DNA from: Streptomyces sp. TLI_171
GTDB lineage: Bacteria; Actinomycetota; Actinomycetes; Streptomycetales; Streptomycetaceae
Assembly: GCF_003610255.1 (NCBI RefSeq)
Contig: NZ_RAPS01000001.1
Span: 5,607,001-5,671,000, forward strand
Reading direction: 5' to 3'
DNA: 64,000 nt
The notes below the pieces were generated by a model. That model was not told the DNA's origin, did not search any database, and saw only the letters and a list, made by a program, of their open reading frames with translations. This document shows, in pieces, positions 57,034-64,000 of the stretch. The translations under genes were made by a program, and so were the position numbers. The stretch's first letter is position 1, and each line of letters begins with the position of its first letter.

Positions 57034-57501
57034 GGTGCGCACCGTCACCACCGGCTCGTGGCGGACCGGGAAGTTCACCGAGGAGGCGATGAAGCAGTCC
57101 CGGCCGGCCGGCCCGTGCAGGGCGAGGGCCTGCTCGCGCATCGCCTCCTCGGCGATCTCCACCCGCGGCCGGAGCACCGCCTCGGTGAAGCTCCCGCCGT
57201 TGCCGGAGGTCCGCATGAAGCCCTCCGCCTCGTCGGTGTAGCCGAGCACCACCACGCCGTTCACCGCGCAGTGGTGCAGGTACGACAGCATGTGGCACTG
57301 GGCGAGCGCGGTCAGCAGCAGCTGCTCCGGGTTCCACCGGGTGCGGTCGCCGCGGAAGGTCGGGTCGGAGCTGCCCAGGATGCTCGGCAGGCCCTCGGCG
57401 GACACCTCGTGGGCGCGGGAGTACGACCGGTAGTGGTCCGTCCCCGTGCCGAGGTTGCCCGTCCAGTCGACCCGGATCGCGTAGTGGTGGTCGAGCGCCA
57501 T
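57025..57501 (-). CDS. OsmC family protein
   Basis: 158-aa member of the OsmC/Ohr family, small peroxide-reducing or stress proteins with a redox Cys. Features: HHYAIRVDWTGNLGTGTDHYRSYSRAHEV, RWNPEQLLLTALAQCHMLSYLHHCAVNGVVV with the first Cys, and AGRDCFIASSVNFPV with the second Cys. Both catalytic cysteines are present. GGAG ahead of ATG 57501; the upstream GntR gene ends 27 bases away, so they form an operon. Confidence 0.92.
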   Translation of the reverse strand: MALDHHYAIRVDWTGNLGTGTDHYRSYSRAHEVSAEGLPSILGSSDPTFRGDRTRWNPEQLLLTALAQCHMLSYLHHCAVNGVVVLGYTDEAEGFMRTSGNGGSFTEAVLRPRVEIAEEAMREQALALHGPAGRDCFIASSVNFPVRHEPVVTVRTDA

Positions 57502-57513
57502 CGGTTCACTCCT

Positions 57514-57545
57514 CAGTCGGTCAGTCGGTCAGTCGGTCAGTCGGT
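57514..57545. repeat. Tandem repeat, four copies of CAGTCGGT
   Basis: The 8-base unit CAGTCGGT occurs four times in a row (57514, 57522, 57530, 57538). It covers the last codons and the stop of the GntR gene and the leader of osmC. As the unit is not a multiple of three, copy changes would alter the C-terminus (LTDxLTD) or stop. Confidence 0.9.
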
Positions 57546-58191
57546 CGGCCGCACAGGTGTCCAGGACGTGCCGGCGGGCGGCGTCCGCGGCGGCCGCCGG
57601 GTCGCCGGCGGTGATCGCGGCGAGCAGCTCGCGGTGCTGGGCGTCCACCAGGTCGGTGCGGTCGGGGGCGCGCAGCGACCGCAGGGTGGAGACCTGGATC
57701 TGGTCCCACAGCCGGTCCAGGGTGTGCAGCGCCACCGGGTTCGCCGCCAGTTCGGCGACCCGGCGGTGGAACTCCCGGTTCAGCCGAACCCCCTCGGTCA
57801 ACCGGCCGTCGGCGGTGGCCCGGTGGGTGCGGTCCGCGAGTTCCGCCACGTCCGCCAGCTCGGCCGGGGCGAGCCGTCCGGCGCGCTGCCGCTCGGCCGC
57901 CAGCTCGGCGGTCAGCGCCTCCAGCGCCGCCCGCACCCGGTAGACCTGCGCGAGCTCCTCCGCCGCCAGCCGCACCACCTGCACGCCGCGCCCGGCCGTC
58001 GACAGCAGGCCGTCCGCGGTCAGGGCCCGGAACGCCTCGCGGACCGGGGTGCGGCTCACGCCGAGGGTCTCGGCGACCTCCACCTCGGCCAGCCGGGACC
58101 CCGCCGGGTAGCTGCCGTCCAGGATCAGTTCCCGCAGGCGTCGGCGGGTGCTCTCGGTCTGCACGGCAGCAGCGTACGTCTCTGCATGCAT
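57529..58191 (-). CDS. GntR family (FadR/FCD) transcriptional regulator
   Basis: 220-aa regulator. The N-terminal winged helix (RRRLRELILDGSYPAGSRLAEVEVAETLGVSRTPVREAFRALTADGLL) is followed by an all-helical FCD domain with metal/ligand residues (EGVRLNREFHRRVAELAANP, DAQHRELLAAITAGDPAAAADAARRHVLDT). The ATG at 58191 is preceded by in-frame TTG codons and lies in a run of ATGCA repeats. Controls perhaps osmC and the divergent gene; ligand unknown. Confidence 0.9.
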   Translation of the reverse strand: MHAETYAAAVQTESTRRRLRELILDGSYPAGSRLAEVEVAETLGVSRTPVREAFRALTADGLLSTAGRGVQVVRLAAEELAQVYRVRAALEALTAELAAERQRAGRLAPAELADVAELADRTHRATADGRLTEGVRLNREFHRRVAELAANPVALHTLDRLWDQIQVSTLRSLRAPDRTDLVDAQHRELLAAITAGDPAAAADAARRHVLDTCAADRLTD

Positions 58192-58200
58192 TGCATGCAA
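58184..58200. promoter_or_regulatory. Palindromic candidate operator for the FCD-GntR regulator
   Basis: TGCATGCA and TTGCATGCAA are perfect palindromes run together at the start codon of the regulator gene (58183-58200). A further GTGCATGGTGCATGG follows to 58221. FadR-type repressors bind short inverted repeats of this kind next to their own start. Confidence 0.45.
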
Positions 58201-58315
58201 TCGCCATGTGCATGGTGCATGGCGATGGTGGGGGAACTCGTTGGGAGACCGGCGGGCCGGTCCGCTATATTCGCGCAGCCGCCGAACTTGATTCACTCCC
58301 AGGGGGGAACCACCC

Positions 58316-60010
58316 ATGTCGTTCGAGCAGGAACGCTCCGGGGAGGACCACCCGGAAACCGGGGCGGCCGAGCCCCGCCCGAGCCACTCCCTGGAGAAGC
58401 GCCCCGAGCCTGCTGCCGCCGAGGCCGTGGCCCCCGCGGCTCCCGCCGCCGAGCCCGACGCGTCCACCCCGTTCGCACGGCCGGACGCCACCGGGACCCC
58501 GGCTCCGGCGGCTCCGCAGGACCGGCCCGGGCCGAGCCACTCCCTGGAGAAGCGCCCCGAGCCCGCTGATCCGGAGGACCGGCCCGGGCCGAGCCGGCTG
58601 CCGGCGAAGGGCCCCGAGTCCGCGCATGCCGAACCTGCCGGGGCCGCGCCGTTCGTGCGGCCGGACGCGACCGAGGCTCCGGCGCCGCCTGCTCCGTCGG
58701 ACCGGCCCGTGTCGCAGGAGCCTGCCAACCCGTGGGCCGTCGCCGCCCCGTCGCCCGTGGCCGCCGCCCCGGGGCCCGTGCCCGGCCCCAACCCGTGGGC
58801 CGTCGCCGGCACCCAACAGCCGTGGGGGAGCGGCGCGTTGCCCCCGCCGGCCGCCGGAGCGCCGGGCGCCCCGGGCTGGGGTGCCCAGCCCGGGTTCCCC
58901 GCGCAGCCCGGCTACCCCGGCTACCCGGCCGGTCCGCAGGCGCCGCGCTCGCTCTACACCAACGGGCTGGCGATCGCCTCCCTGGTGACCGGTCTGATCT
59001 GCTGCGTGGGCTTCATCGCGATCGGCCTGGGCATCGGCGCGCTGAAGCAGATCAAGCGCACCGGCGAGCGCGGCAAGGCGCTCGCCGTCGTCGGCATCGT
59101 GACCGGCTCCATCTGGCTGCTGGTGATGGCGCTGTTCCTCGCCTTCGGCGACTTCAGCGGCGACTACGAGTACGACGACGGCTACGACTCGCCGAACTCG
59201 ACCAGTACCCACACTTCGGCCGGCGGCAGCGGCAGCGAGCCGCTCAACTCGCCGTTCGTGCTGATGGTCGGCCAGTGCTTCGACGACAGCCAGCCGCTCC
59301 GTCCCAAGGTGGTCGACTGCGCCGTCAAGCACGACGGCGAGGTCTTCTGGACCGGTCAGGCCGCGGAGGCCGGCGCCGACTACCCGGGCGACGCCGTGCT
59401 GCGGGCCGAGGCCGACCGGCAGTGCCTCGACCACCTGGACAGCTACGTGCTCGACACCTGGTCGCTCCCGGAGGAGGTCGGGTACAAGTACTTCTACCCG
59501 GAGCGGATCTCCTGGAAGCGGACCACCGGCCGACGCATCGTCTGCTTCCTCGCGAACACCGACAAGTCGCTGCTCACCGGCTCGTTCCGCACCGACCTGA
59601 GCAAGCTGACGCCCGACCAGAAGCAGCTGCTGGACGCCGCGAACCCGTACGACCGGGCCCTGAACGCCGCCCCGGACGAGGACATCGAGATCGAGGACGA
59701 CCCGGCGGCCTACCGCGCCTGGGCCCGCAGCATGGCCACCGCCTCCACGGAGCTGACCGGCAGGCTGACGAGCGCGAAGTGGAACCCCGCCCAGCAGGGC
59801 GCGGCGAACGACCTGGCGGCCGAGATCAAGGTGGCCGGCCAGCACTTCCGGGCCGCCGCCGACTCCAAGGACGACGCGACGCTCCGCCGCGAGCTGCGCA
59901 CCGCCACCGACCACCTGGGCATGGACCAGATCACCGAACTGCGCCGCGAACTCGGCCTCGGCACGCTCGACGAGGAGCCCGCCAAGCACTCCTCCGGCCA
60001 GACCGTCTGA
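58316..60010 (+). CDS. DUF4190/septum-formation-type membrane protein with Pro-rich N-terminal repeats
   Basis: 564-aa protein. Residues ~1-205 are a Pro/Ala/Glu-rich, disordered region with repeated SHSLEKRPEPA and NPWAVA units. Residues ~215-280 hold a DUF4190 pair of membrane helices (LAIASLVTGLICCVGFIAIGLGIGALKQIKRTGERGKALAVVGIVTGSIWLLVMALFL). The C-terminal ~280 residues are extracytoplasmic: septum-formation-like (VGQCFDDSQPLRPKVVDCAVKHDGEVFW ... QCLDHLDSYVLDTW ... RIVCFLANTD) with four paired Cys, and a helical tail. ATG 58316 follows AGGGGGGAA. The following gene is a shorter copy. Confidence 0.88.
   Translation: MSFEQERSGEDHPETGAAEPRPSHSLEKRPEPAAAEAVAPAAPAAEPDASTPFARPDATGTPAPAAPQDRPGPSHSLEKRPEPADPEDRPGPSRLPAKGPESAHAEPAGAAPFVRPDATEAPAPPAPSDRPVSQEPANPWAVAAPSPVAAAPGPVPGPNPWAVAGTQQPWGSGALPPPAAGAPGAPGWGAQPGFPAQPGYPGYPAGPQAPRSLYTNGLAIASLVTGLICCVGFIAIGLGIGALKQIKRTGERGKALAVVGIVTGSIWLLVMALFLAFGDFSGDYEYDDGYDSPNSTSTHTSAGGSGSEPLNSPFVLMVGQCFDDSQPLRPKVVDCAVKHDGEVFWTGQAAEAGADYPGDAVLRAEADRQCLDHLDSYVLDTWSLPEEVGYKYFYPERISWKRTTGRRIVCFLANTDKSLLTGSFRTDLSKLTPDQKQLLDAANPYDRALNAAPDEDIEIEDDPAAYRAWARSMATASTELTGRLTSAKWNPAQQGAANDLAAEIKVAGQHFRAAADSKDDATLRRELRTATDHLGMDQITELRRELGLGTLDEEPAKHSSGQTV
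58379..58563. repeat. 32-bp direct repeat in the DUF4190 gene
   Basis: CCGAGCCACTCCCTGGAGAA and the next 12 bases occur identically at 58379-58410 and 58532-58563; a degraded third copy begins near 58589. They encode the SHSLEKRPEP units. Confidence 0.85.
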
Positions 60011-60051
60011 CGCGGCGCCACACCGAGCTGTTCCCGAGGGGGGAAACACCG

Positions 60052-61218
60052 ATGTCGCTCAGCAGAGAATCAGCACAGGAACAGGAACAGGAACCGGGGT
60101 CGGGCCCGGGCGCCGGACCGCCGCCGGCCTACGCCGAGTACCCGAACCTGGTGCAGCCGGCGGCGGCGGACGTCCGGAACACCCTGGCGATCGCCGCGAT
60201 GGTGACCGGCCTGCTGTTCTTCGTCGGATTCGTCGGCATCGCCCTGGGCGTCGCCGCGCTGCGGCAGATCCGGCGTACCGGCGAGCGCGGCCGGGCGATG
60301 GCGATCACGGGCATCGTGGGCGGCGCCGTCTGGCCGGTGATCCTGATCGGCACGCTGATCGCCCCGAGCCCGGACCAGCAGGACCTGGACCGCTACGGCA
60401 ACCCGGTGCCGGCGGCGTCCCGGCTCTACGGCACTCCGCTGCCCAGCACGCGGCCGGACGCCCGGCTGGAGCTCGCCCAGGGCGACTGCTTCAAGGAACT
60501 GAACGGCAACCCGGCGACCGTCACGGGCTGCGCCAAGGAGCACCAGGGTGAGGTCTACTGGACCGGGGAGTCGGACACCCTCGGCTCCGCCGCCCCGAGC
60601 GAGGCCCAGATCGAGGCGGAGGCCCGCCGGCTCTGCCTGGAGCATCTCGACGGGTACGTGCTCGACACCTGGGCGCTGCCGGCCACCGTCTCGCTCGACC
60701 ACGCCGCCCCCGGCGCGCGGTCCTGGCAGGACCCGTCCGGGCGCCGCTTCGTCTGCTTCCTGTCCGGCGAGGGCAAGCCGCTCATCGGCTCGCTGCGCAC
60801 CGACCTGGGCAAGCTGACGCAGGACCAGAAGCAGTTGCTGACGGCCACCGGCCGGTTCGGCCGGATGTGGTACCGCAAGCCCCCCGGGATCCGCGGTGTC
60901 GCGGACGACCCGACGGGCTACCGGACCTGGGCGAACTTCCTGTCGATCGGTGCCAACGCGCAGGCCACGGACCTGCTCGCGGGGGTGTGGCAGCCCGCCC
61001 AGCAGGCGGACGTGGACCGGCTGGTGGCCGAGTCGAGGACGGCCGCCGACCACTTCGCGGCGGCCGGGCGGGCCGCCGACCTCGGCTCCCTCGCGCAGGA
61101 GCTGGAACTGGGCTTCCAGCACATCGGCGAGGAGCAGGTCGACCGGCTGCGCCAGTCGCTCGGCCTGCCGGCCGGCGCGCCGAACTCGGACTGGCGGCCC
61201 GCGGCGGTCACCGTCTGA
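60052..61218 (+). CDS. DUF4190/septum-formation-type membrane protein (tandem paralog)
   Basis: 388-aa protein with the same plan as its upstream neighbour but a short N-terminus: ESAQEQEQEPGSGPGAGP, a YAEYPNLVQPAAADVRNTLAIAAMVTGLLFFVGFVGIALGVAAL...MAITGIVGGAVWPVILIGTLI helical pair, then the exported septum-formation domain (LAQGDCFKELNGNPATVTGCAKEHQGEVYWTG ... LCLEHLDGYVLDTWALP ... RFVCFLSGEGKPLIGSLRTDLGKLTQDQKQLL). Shared motifs with the first gene (DSYVLDTW, LTPDQKQLLDA) show a recent tandem duplication. ATG 60052 with GGGGGGAAA upstream, 41 bases after the first gene. Confidence 0.88.
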   Translation: MSLSRESAQEQEQEPGSGPGAGPPPAYAEYPNLVQPAAADVRNTLAIAAMVTGLLFFVGFVGIALGVAALRQIRRTGERGRAMAITGIVGGAVWPVILIGTLIAPSPDQQDLDRYGNPVPAASRLYGTPLPSTRPDARLELAQGDCFKELNGNPATVTGCAKEHQGEVYWTGESDTLGSAAPSEAQIEAEARRLCLEHLDGYVLDTWALPATVSLDHAAPGARSWQDPSGRRFVCFLSGEGKPLIGSLRTDLGKLTQDQKQLLTATGRFGRMWYRKPPGIRGVADDPTGYRTWANFLSIGANAQATDLLAGVWQPAQQADVDRLVAESRTAADHFAAAGRAADLGSLAQELELGFQHIGEEQVDRLRQSLGLPAGAPNSDWRPAAVTV

Positions 61219-61230
61219 CGGCCGCCCGCC

Positions 61231-61265
61231 GGGCCGGGTCGTGACGATCCGTCACCACCCGGCCC
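61231..61265. terminator. Bidirectional terminator between the DUF4190 pair and cobyrinate synthase gene
   Basis: GGGCCGGGT-C-GTGACG pairs with CGTCAC-C-ACCCGGCCC around a 3-base loop; it lies between two convergent stops. Confidence 0.82.
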
Positions 61266-61275
61266 CGCTGTCCGT

Positions 61276-62664
61276 TCACTCGCCGGCGGCGGCCCGCGAA
61301 GCGGCGTGGGCGGCGGCGTGGCGGACCAGCCGGGCCGGGAGTTCGGGGGCACCCGTCCAGTGCAGGTGCAGGTAGGAGGCGTGCACCGAGCCGTGCAGGT
61401 GGCCCTCGGTGTGCGGGCCGGCGGGGGTGCGCCAGGCCCAGGCGGGGGACGGGCCGGCCGCCGGGTCGGTGGTGGTGCGGTGGAACTCGTGGCCGCGCAC
61501 CCGGGAGCCCGCCGCGGCCAGCGGCGAGTCGGCGAGCGCCACCGCCTCCCGGTAGCCGAGGGTCAGCCGGGAGGTCATCCGGGCCGTCGCGTCGAGCACG
61601 CCGCACATCGGCAGCCCGTCCAACTCCCGCCCCAGGTAGAGCAGTCCGGCGCACTCGCCGACCACCGGCGCGCCGCTCGCGGCGAGGGCGGCGACCGCCC
61701 GGCGCAGCGCCGCGTTGGCGCTCAGCTCGGAGACGTACACCTCGGGGAAGCCGCCGCCGATCACCAACGCCGCGGTCCGCTCCGGCAGTTGCTCGTCGTG
61801 CAGCGGGTCGAAGGCGACCACCTCGGCCCCGGCGGCGGTCAGCAGCTCGGCGTTCTCCGCGTACGAGAAGGAGAAGGCCGCGCCGCCGGCCAGCGCGATC
61901 CGGGGCCGGGGTCCGGCCACCGGTTCGACCTCCGCCGCCGCGTCCCACGGCCCGGCCGCCAGCGGCGGCGCGGACCGGGCCAGCGCCAGCACGGCGTTCA
62001 GGTCGACGGACCCGGCGACCAGCTCGCCCATCTCGCGGACCGCCCGCACCGCCTCGGCGGAGCGTTCCACGGCCGGGACCAGGCCCAGGTGCCGGGACGG
62101 CGTGTCGACGGCGCCGGCCCGGCGCACCGCGCCCAGCACCGGTACCCCGGAGCCCTCCTCCAGGGCCTCCCGCAGCAGCGTCTCGTGCCGGTCCGAGGCC
62201 ACCTTGTTGAGGATCACCCCGGCGAGCCGGACCTCCGGGTCCCAGGACGCGAAGCCGTGCACCAGCGCCGCCACCGAGCGGGACTGCGAGGAGGCGTCCA
62301 CCACCAGCACGACCGGCGCCCGCAGCAGCTTCGCCACCTGCGCGGTGGATGCCAGCTCGCCGCGCCCGGCCGCTCCGTCGTACAGGCCCATCACGCCCTC
62401 GACCACCGCCACGTCCGCCCCGGCCGCGCCGTGCGCGAACAGTGGGGCGATCCGCTCCGGGCCGCTCATCCAGGCGTCCAGGTTGCGGCCCGGGCGGCCG
62501 GCGGCCAGCGCGTGGTAGCCGGGGTCGATGTAGTCCGGGCCGACCTTGTGCGGGGAGACCTTCAGCCCGCGCGCGGCCAGCGCCGCGATCAGGCCGGTGG
62601 CCACCGTGGTCTTGCCCGCGCCGGAGGACGGCGCGGCGACGACGATCCGAGGGATGCTGTTCAA
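61276..62664 (-). CDS. cobB: Cobyrinate a,c-diamide synthase
   Basis: 462-aa ATP-dependent amidase that adds the a and c side-chain amides of cobyrinate, using glutamine. The N-terminal dethiobiotin-synthase-like domain has VVAAPSSGAGKTTVATGLIAAL (P-loop), KVGPDYIDPGYH and GVMGLYDG; the C-terminal class I amidotransferase-like domain has VIGGGFPEVYV, PVVGECAGLLYLGRELDG with the nucleophilic Cys, and a final HEFHRTTT. Length is normal. The gene starts 4 bases after cobO ends, in a cob operon. Confidence 0.95.
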   Translation of the reverse strand: MNSIPRIVVAAPSSGAGKTTVATGLIAALAARGLKVSPHKVGPDYIDPGYHALAAGRPGRNLDAWMSGPERIAPLFAHGAAGADVAVVEGVMGLYDGAAGRGELASTAQVAKLLRAPVVLVVDASSQSRSVAALVHGFASWDPEVRLAGVILNKVASDRHETLLREALEEGSGVPVLGAVRRAGAVDTPSRHLGLVPAVERSAEAVRAVREMGELVAGSVDLNAVLALARSAPPLAAGPWDAAAEVEPVAGPRPRIALAGGAAFSFSYAENAELLTAAGAEVVAFDPLHDEQLPERTAALVIGGGFPEVYVSELSANAALRRAVAALAASGAPVVGECAGLLYLGRELDGLPMCGVLDATARMTSRLTLGYREAVALADSPLAAAGSRVRGHEFHRTTTDPAAGPSPAWAWRTPAGPHTEGHLHGSVHASYLHLHWTGAPELPARLVRHAAAHAASRAAAGE

Positions 62665-62668
62665 CGGA

Positions 62669-63265
62669 CTACCACTCGATACCGCGCTGGCCCTTGCGGC
62701 CCGCGTCCATCGGATGCTTCAGCTTGGTCATCTCGGTGACCAGGTCGGCCAGTTCGAGCAGCGGCTCGGGCGCGTTCCGGCCGGTCACCACCACGTGCTG
62801 GCTGCCCGGGCGGTCCCGCAGCACCTCGACCACCTCCGCCACGTCGATCCACCCCCAGTGCAGCGGGTAGGTGAACTCGTCCAGCACGTAGAACCGGTAG
62901 GTCTCGGCCGCCAGGTCGCGCTTGACCTGCTCCCAGCCCTCCAGCGCCGCCTCCTCGGAGGACTCGATGTCGCGCTGCACCCAGGACCAGCCCGAGCCCA
63001 TCTTGTGCCAGGCCACCATGCCGCCCTGCCCGGACTCGCCGAGCACCCGCAGCGCGTTCTCCTCGCCGACCTTCCACTTCGCCGACTTGACGAACTGGAA
63101 CACCCCGATCGGCCAGCCCTGGTTCCAGGCCCGCAGCGCCATGCCGAACGCCGCCGTGGACTTCCCCTTGCCCGGCCCGGTGTGCACCGCCGTGATCGGC
63201 AGCGTCCTTCGCTGACGGGTCGTCAGACCGTCGTCCGGGACGTTCTCCGCAACTCCCTTGGGCAT
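62669..63265 (-). CDS. cobO: Cob(I)yrinic acid a,c-diamide adenosyltransferase
   Basis: 198-aa enzyme transferring the adenosyl group from ATP to the corrin cobalt. P-loop HTGPGKGKSTAAFG at residues ~28-41, GVFQFVKSAKWKVGEENAL, GWEQVKRDL, VLDEFTYPLHWGWID and VVVTGRNAPEPLLELADLVTEMTKLKHP are typical of CobO/CobA. Length normal. ATG 63265 lies 6 bases after the preceding gene (magnesium-chelatase-type). Confidence 0.96.
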   Translation of the reverse strand: MPKGVAENVPDDGLTTRQRRTLPITAVHTGPGKGKSTAAFGMALRAWNQGWPIGVFQFVKSAKWKVGEENALRVLGESGQGGMVAWHKMGSGWSWVQRDIESSEEAALEGWEQVKRDLAAETYRFYVLDEFTYPLHWGWIDVAEVVEVLRDRPGSQHVVVTGRNAPEPLLELADLVTEMTKLKHPMDAGRKGQRGIEW

Positions 63266-63271
63266 GTCGGC

Positions 63272-64000
63272 TCAAGCCGCCTTTCGCATCATCGTCGAAC
63301 GGGTCTCCCGCACCAGCGAGGCCACACCCTCGGCCCGCAGCTCGTCCAGGCTCACCGCGTCACCGTTCAGGTGCGCGGCCAACTCCCGGGCCAGGCCCAG
63401 CCGGACGGGGCCGGACTCGCAGTCCAGCACCACCGAGGCCACGCCCTGCGCGGCCAGCAGGCCGGCCGCCCGGCGCGAGCGCGCCAGCGCGTCCTTCGCC
63501 CCGGTCGCCCGGCCGTCGGTCACCACCACCAGCAGCGCCCGCCGGTCCGGGTCGCGCAGCCGCTCCACCCGCAGCACCTCGTGCGCCCGCAGCAGACCCG
63601 CCTCCAGCGGCGTCCGCCCGCCGGTCGGCAACTGCTCCAGCCGGGCCGCGCCCACCTCCACCGAGGAGGTCGGCGGCAGCGCCAACTCCGCGGCCGCGCC
63701 CCGGAAGGTCACCATGCCGATCTTGTCGCGCCGCTGGTAGGCGTCCATCAGCAGGGACAGCACCGCGCCCTTCACCGCCGTCATCCGCTGCCGCGCCGCC
63801 ATCGACCCGGAGGCGTCCACCACGAACAGCACCAGGTTCGACTCCCGCCCCCGGCGCACCTGTTCGCGCAGGTCGTCGCGGCGCAGCAGCAGCGCCCGCC
63901 CGGTCCGGCCGCGGACCGCCTGGTGGGGCGCCGCCGCGCGCAGCGTCGCGCTCAGGTGCAGCCGGGACAGCTTCCCCCGCGGCCGGCGCGCCCGGATGGT
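63272..64000 (-). CDS. Cobaltochelatase/magnesium-chelatase VWA subunit, C-terminal part (cut by window end)
   Basis: The reading frame is open to base 64000; about 242 residues are visible. VWA domain with the MIDAS motif FVVDASGSMA (DxSxS), TGGRTPLEAGL and VVVTDGRATG. Upstream in the visible frame are basic residues and RTGRALLLRRDDLREQVRRGRESN, as in ChlD/BchD and fused ChlI-ChlD proteins used for cobalt insertion in actinobacterial cobalamin synthesis. It heads cobO and cobB on this strand; the N-terminal AAA part, if present, lies outside the window. Confidence 0.88.
   Translation of the reverse strand, partial: TIRARRPRGKLSRLHLSATLRAAAPHQAVRGRTGRALLLRRDDLREQVRRGRESNLVLFVVDASGSMAARQRMTAVKGAVLSLLMDAYQRRDKIGMVTFRGAAAELALPPTSSVEVGAARLEQLPTGGRTPLEAGLLRAHEVLRVERLRDPDRRALLVVVTDGRATGAKDALARSRRAAGLLAAQGVASVVLDCESGPVRLGLARELAAHLNGDAVSLDELRAEGVASLVRETRSTMMRKAA

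Noticed and set aside
63212..63224. TGACGGGTCGTCA palindrome as a terminator or stop-associated copy.
   Set aside because: It lies inside the N-terminal coding part of cobO and not at a gene end, so it was not counted in the stop-codon motif.
1..64000. CRISPR arrays, tRNA or rRNA genes, insertion sequences, integrase or attachment sites.
   Set aside because: None could be recognised when reading both strands; the only multi-copy elements are the short repeats listed.

Overview
The window reads as chromosomal DNA from a Streptomycetaceae actinomycete (Streptomyces or Kitasatospora; the genus cannot be fixed from this sequence). The signs are very high G+C, codons ending almost always in G or C, GTG and TTG starts with GGAG-type ribosome binding sites, an SsgA-family sporulation protein, a TerD protein, type II glutamine synthetase, and a secreted LAxTG-anchored protein. 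I see no tRNA, rRNA, CRISPR array, transposase or integrase. Most gene ends carry strong GC hairpins acting as (often bidirectional) terminators.

Layout. 1-1.3 kb: end of a SUF iron-sulphur operon (sufS end, sufU, sufT-like). 1.4-6 kb: MFS exporter and two uncharacterised proteins. 6-7.5 kb: Tat-exported PhoX phosphatase with a PHO-box-like promoter. 7.6-12.1 kb: proline catabolism (PucR-type regulator divergent from pruA and proline dehydrogenase). 12.3-13.5 kb: a phage-lysin-like cell-wall hydrolase without a signal peptide. 13.5-22.7 kb: double-domain TerD protein, aminopeptidase N, anchored membrane protein, SsgA-like protein overlapping a GAF regulator, and an M56 protease/BlaI pair with twin operators shared with a PAP2 phosphatase.

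24.2-40.2 kb is the most interesting part: a dispersed phosphonate-catabolism locus. It holds a glycine-oxidase-type FAD oxidoreductase plus a phosphonatase-like HAD hydrolase, an ABC importer of the aminoethylphosphonate type, a GntR/HutC-type regulator with a RidA imine deaminase, and a single polypeptide that joins a TmpA-like Fe(II)/2-oxoglutarate dioxygenase to a PhnZ/TmpB-like HD diiron oxygenase. Such a fusion would perform both steps of oxidative C-P bond cleavage. A common 18-bp palindrome, GTTG-N6-CAAC at its core, lies in front of the importer/regulator pair, the fusion gene and the FAD oxidoreductase; a fourth copy precedes a secreted phosphoesterase at 50.5 kb. I infer a local phosphonate/phosphate regulon.

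40-48.8 kb: amidohydrolase, uracil-DNA glycosylase, LAxTG surface protein, glnII behind a four-half-site GlnR box, an acetyltransferase, an M48 protease, a MOSC protein. 48.8-50.3 kb: two cobalamin genes (cobC-like and cobE/cbiG-like). 50.5-57 kb: secreted phosphoesterase-MFS-TolB-like operon, and a MarR-type regulator divergent from an ABC-2 exporter. 57-61.2 kb: OsmC, a FadR-type GntR regulator with a 4 x 8-bp tandem repeat over its stop codon, and two tandem DUF4190/septum-formation-type membrane proteins. 61.3-64 kb: cobalamin genes (cobyrinate amidase, CobO, chelatase VWA subunit, cut by the window end).
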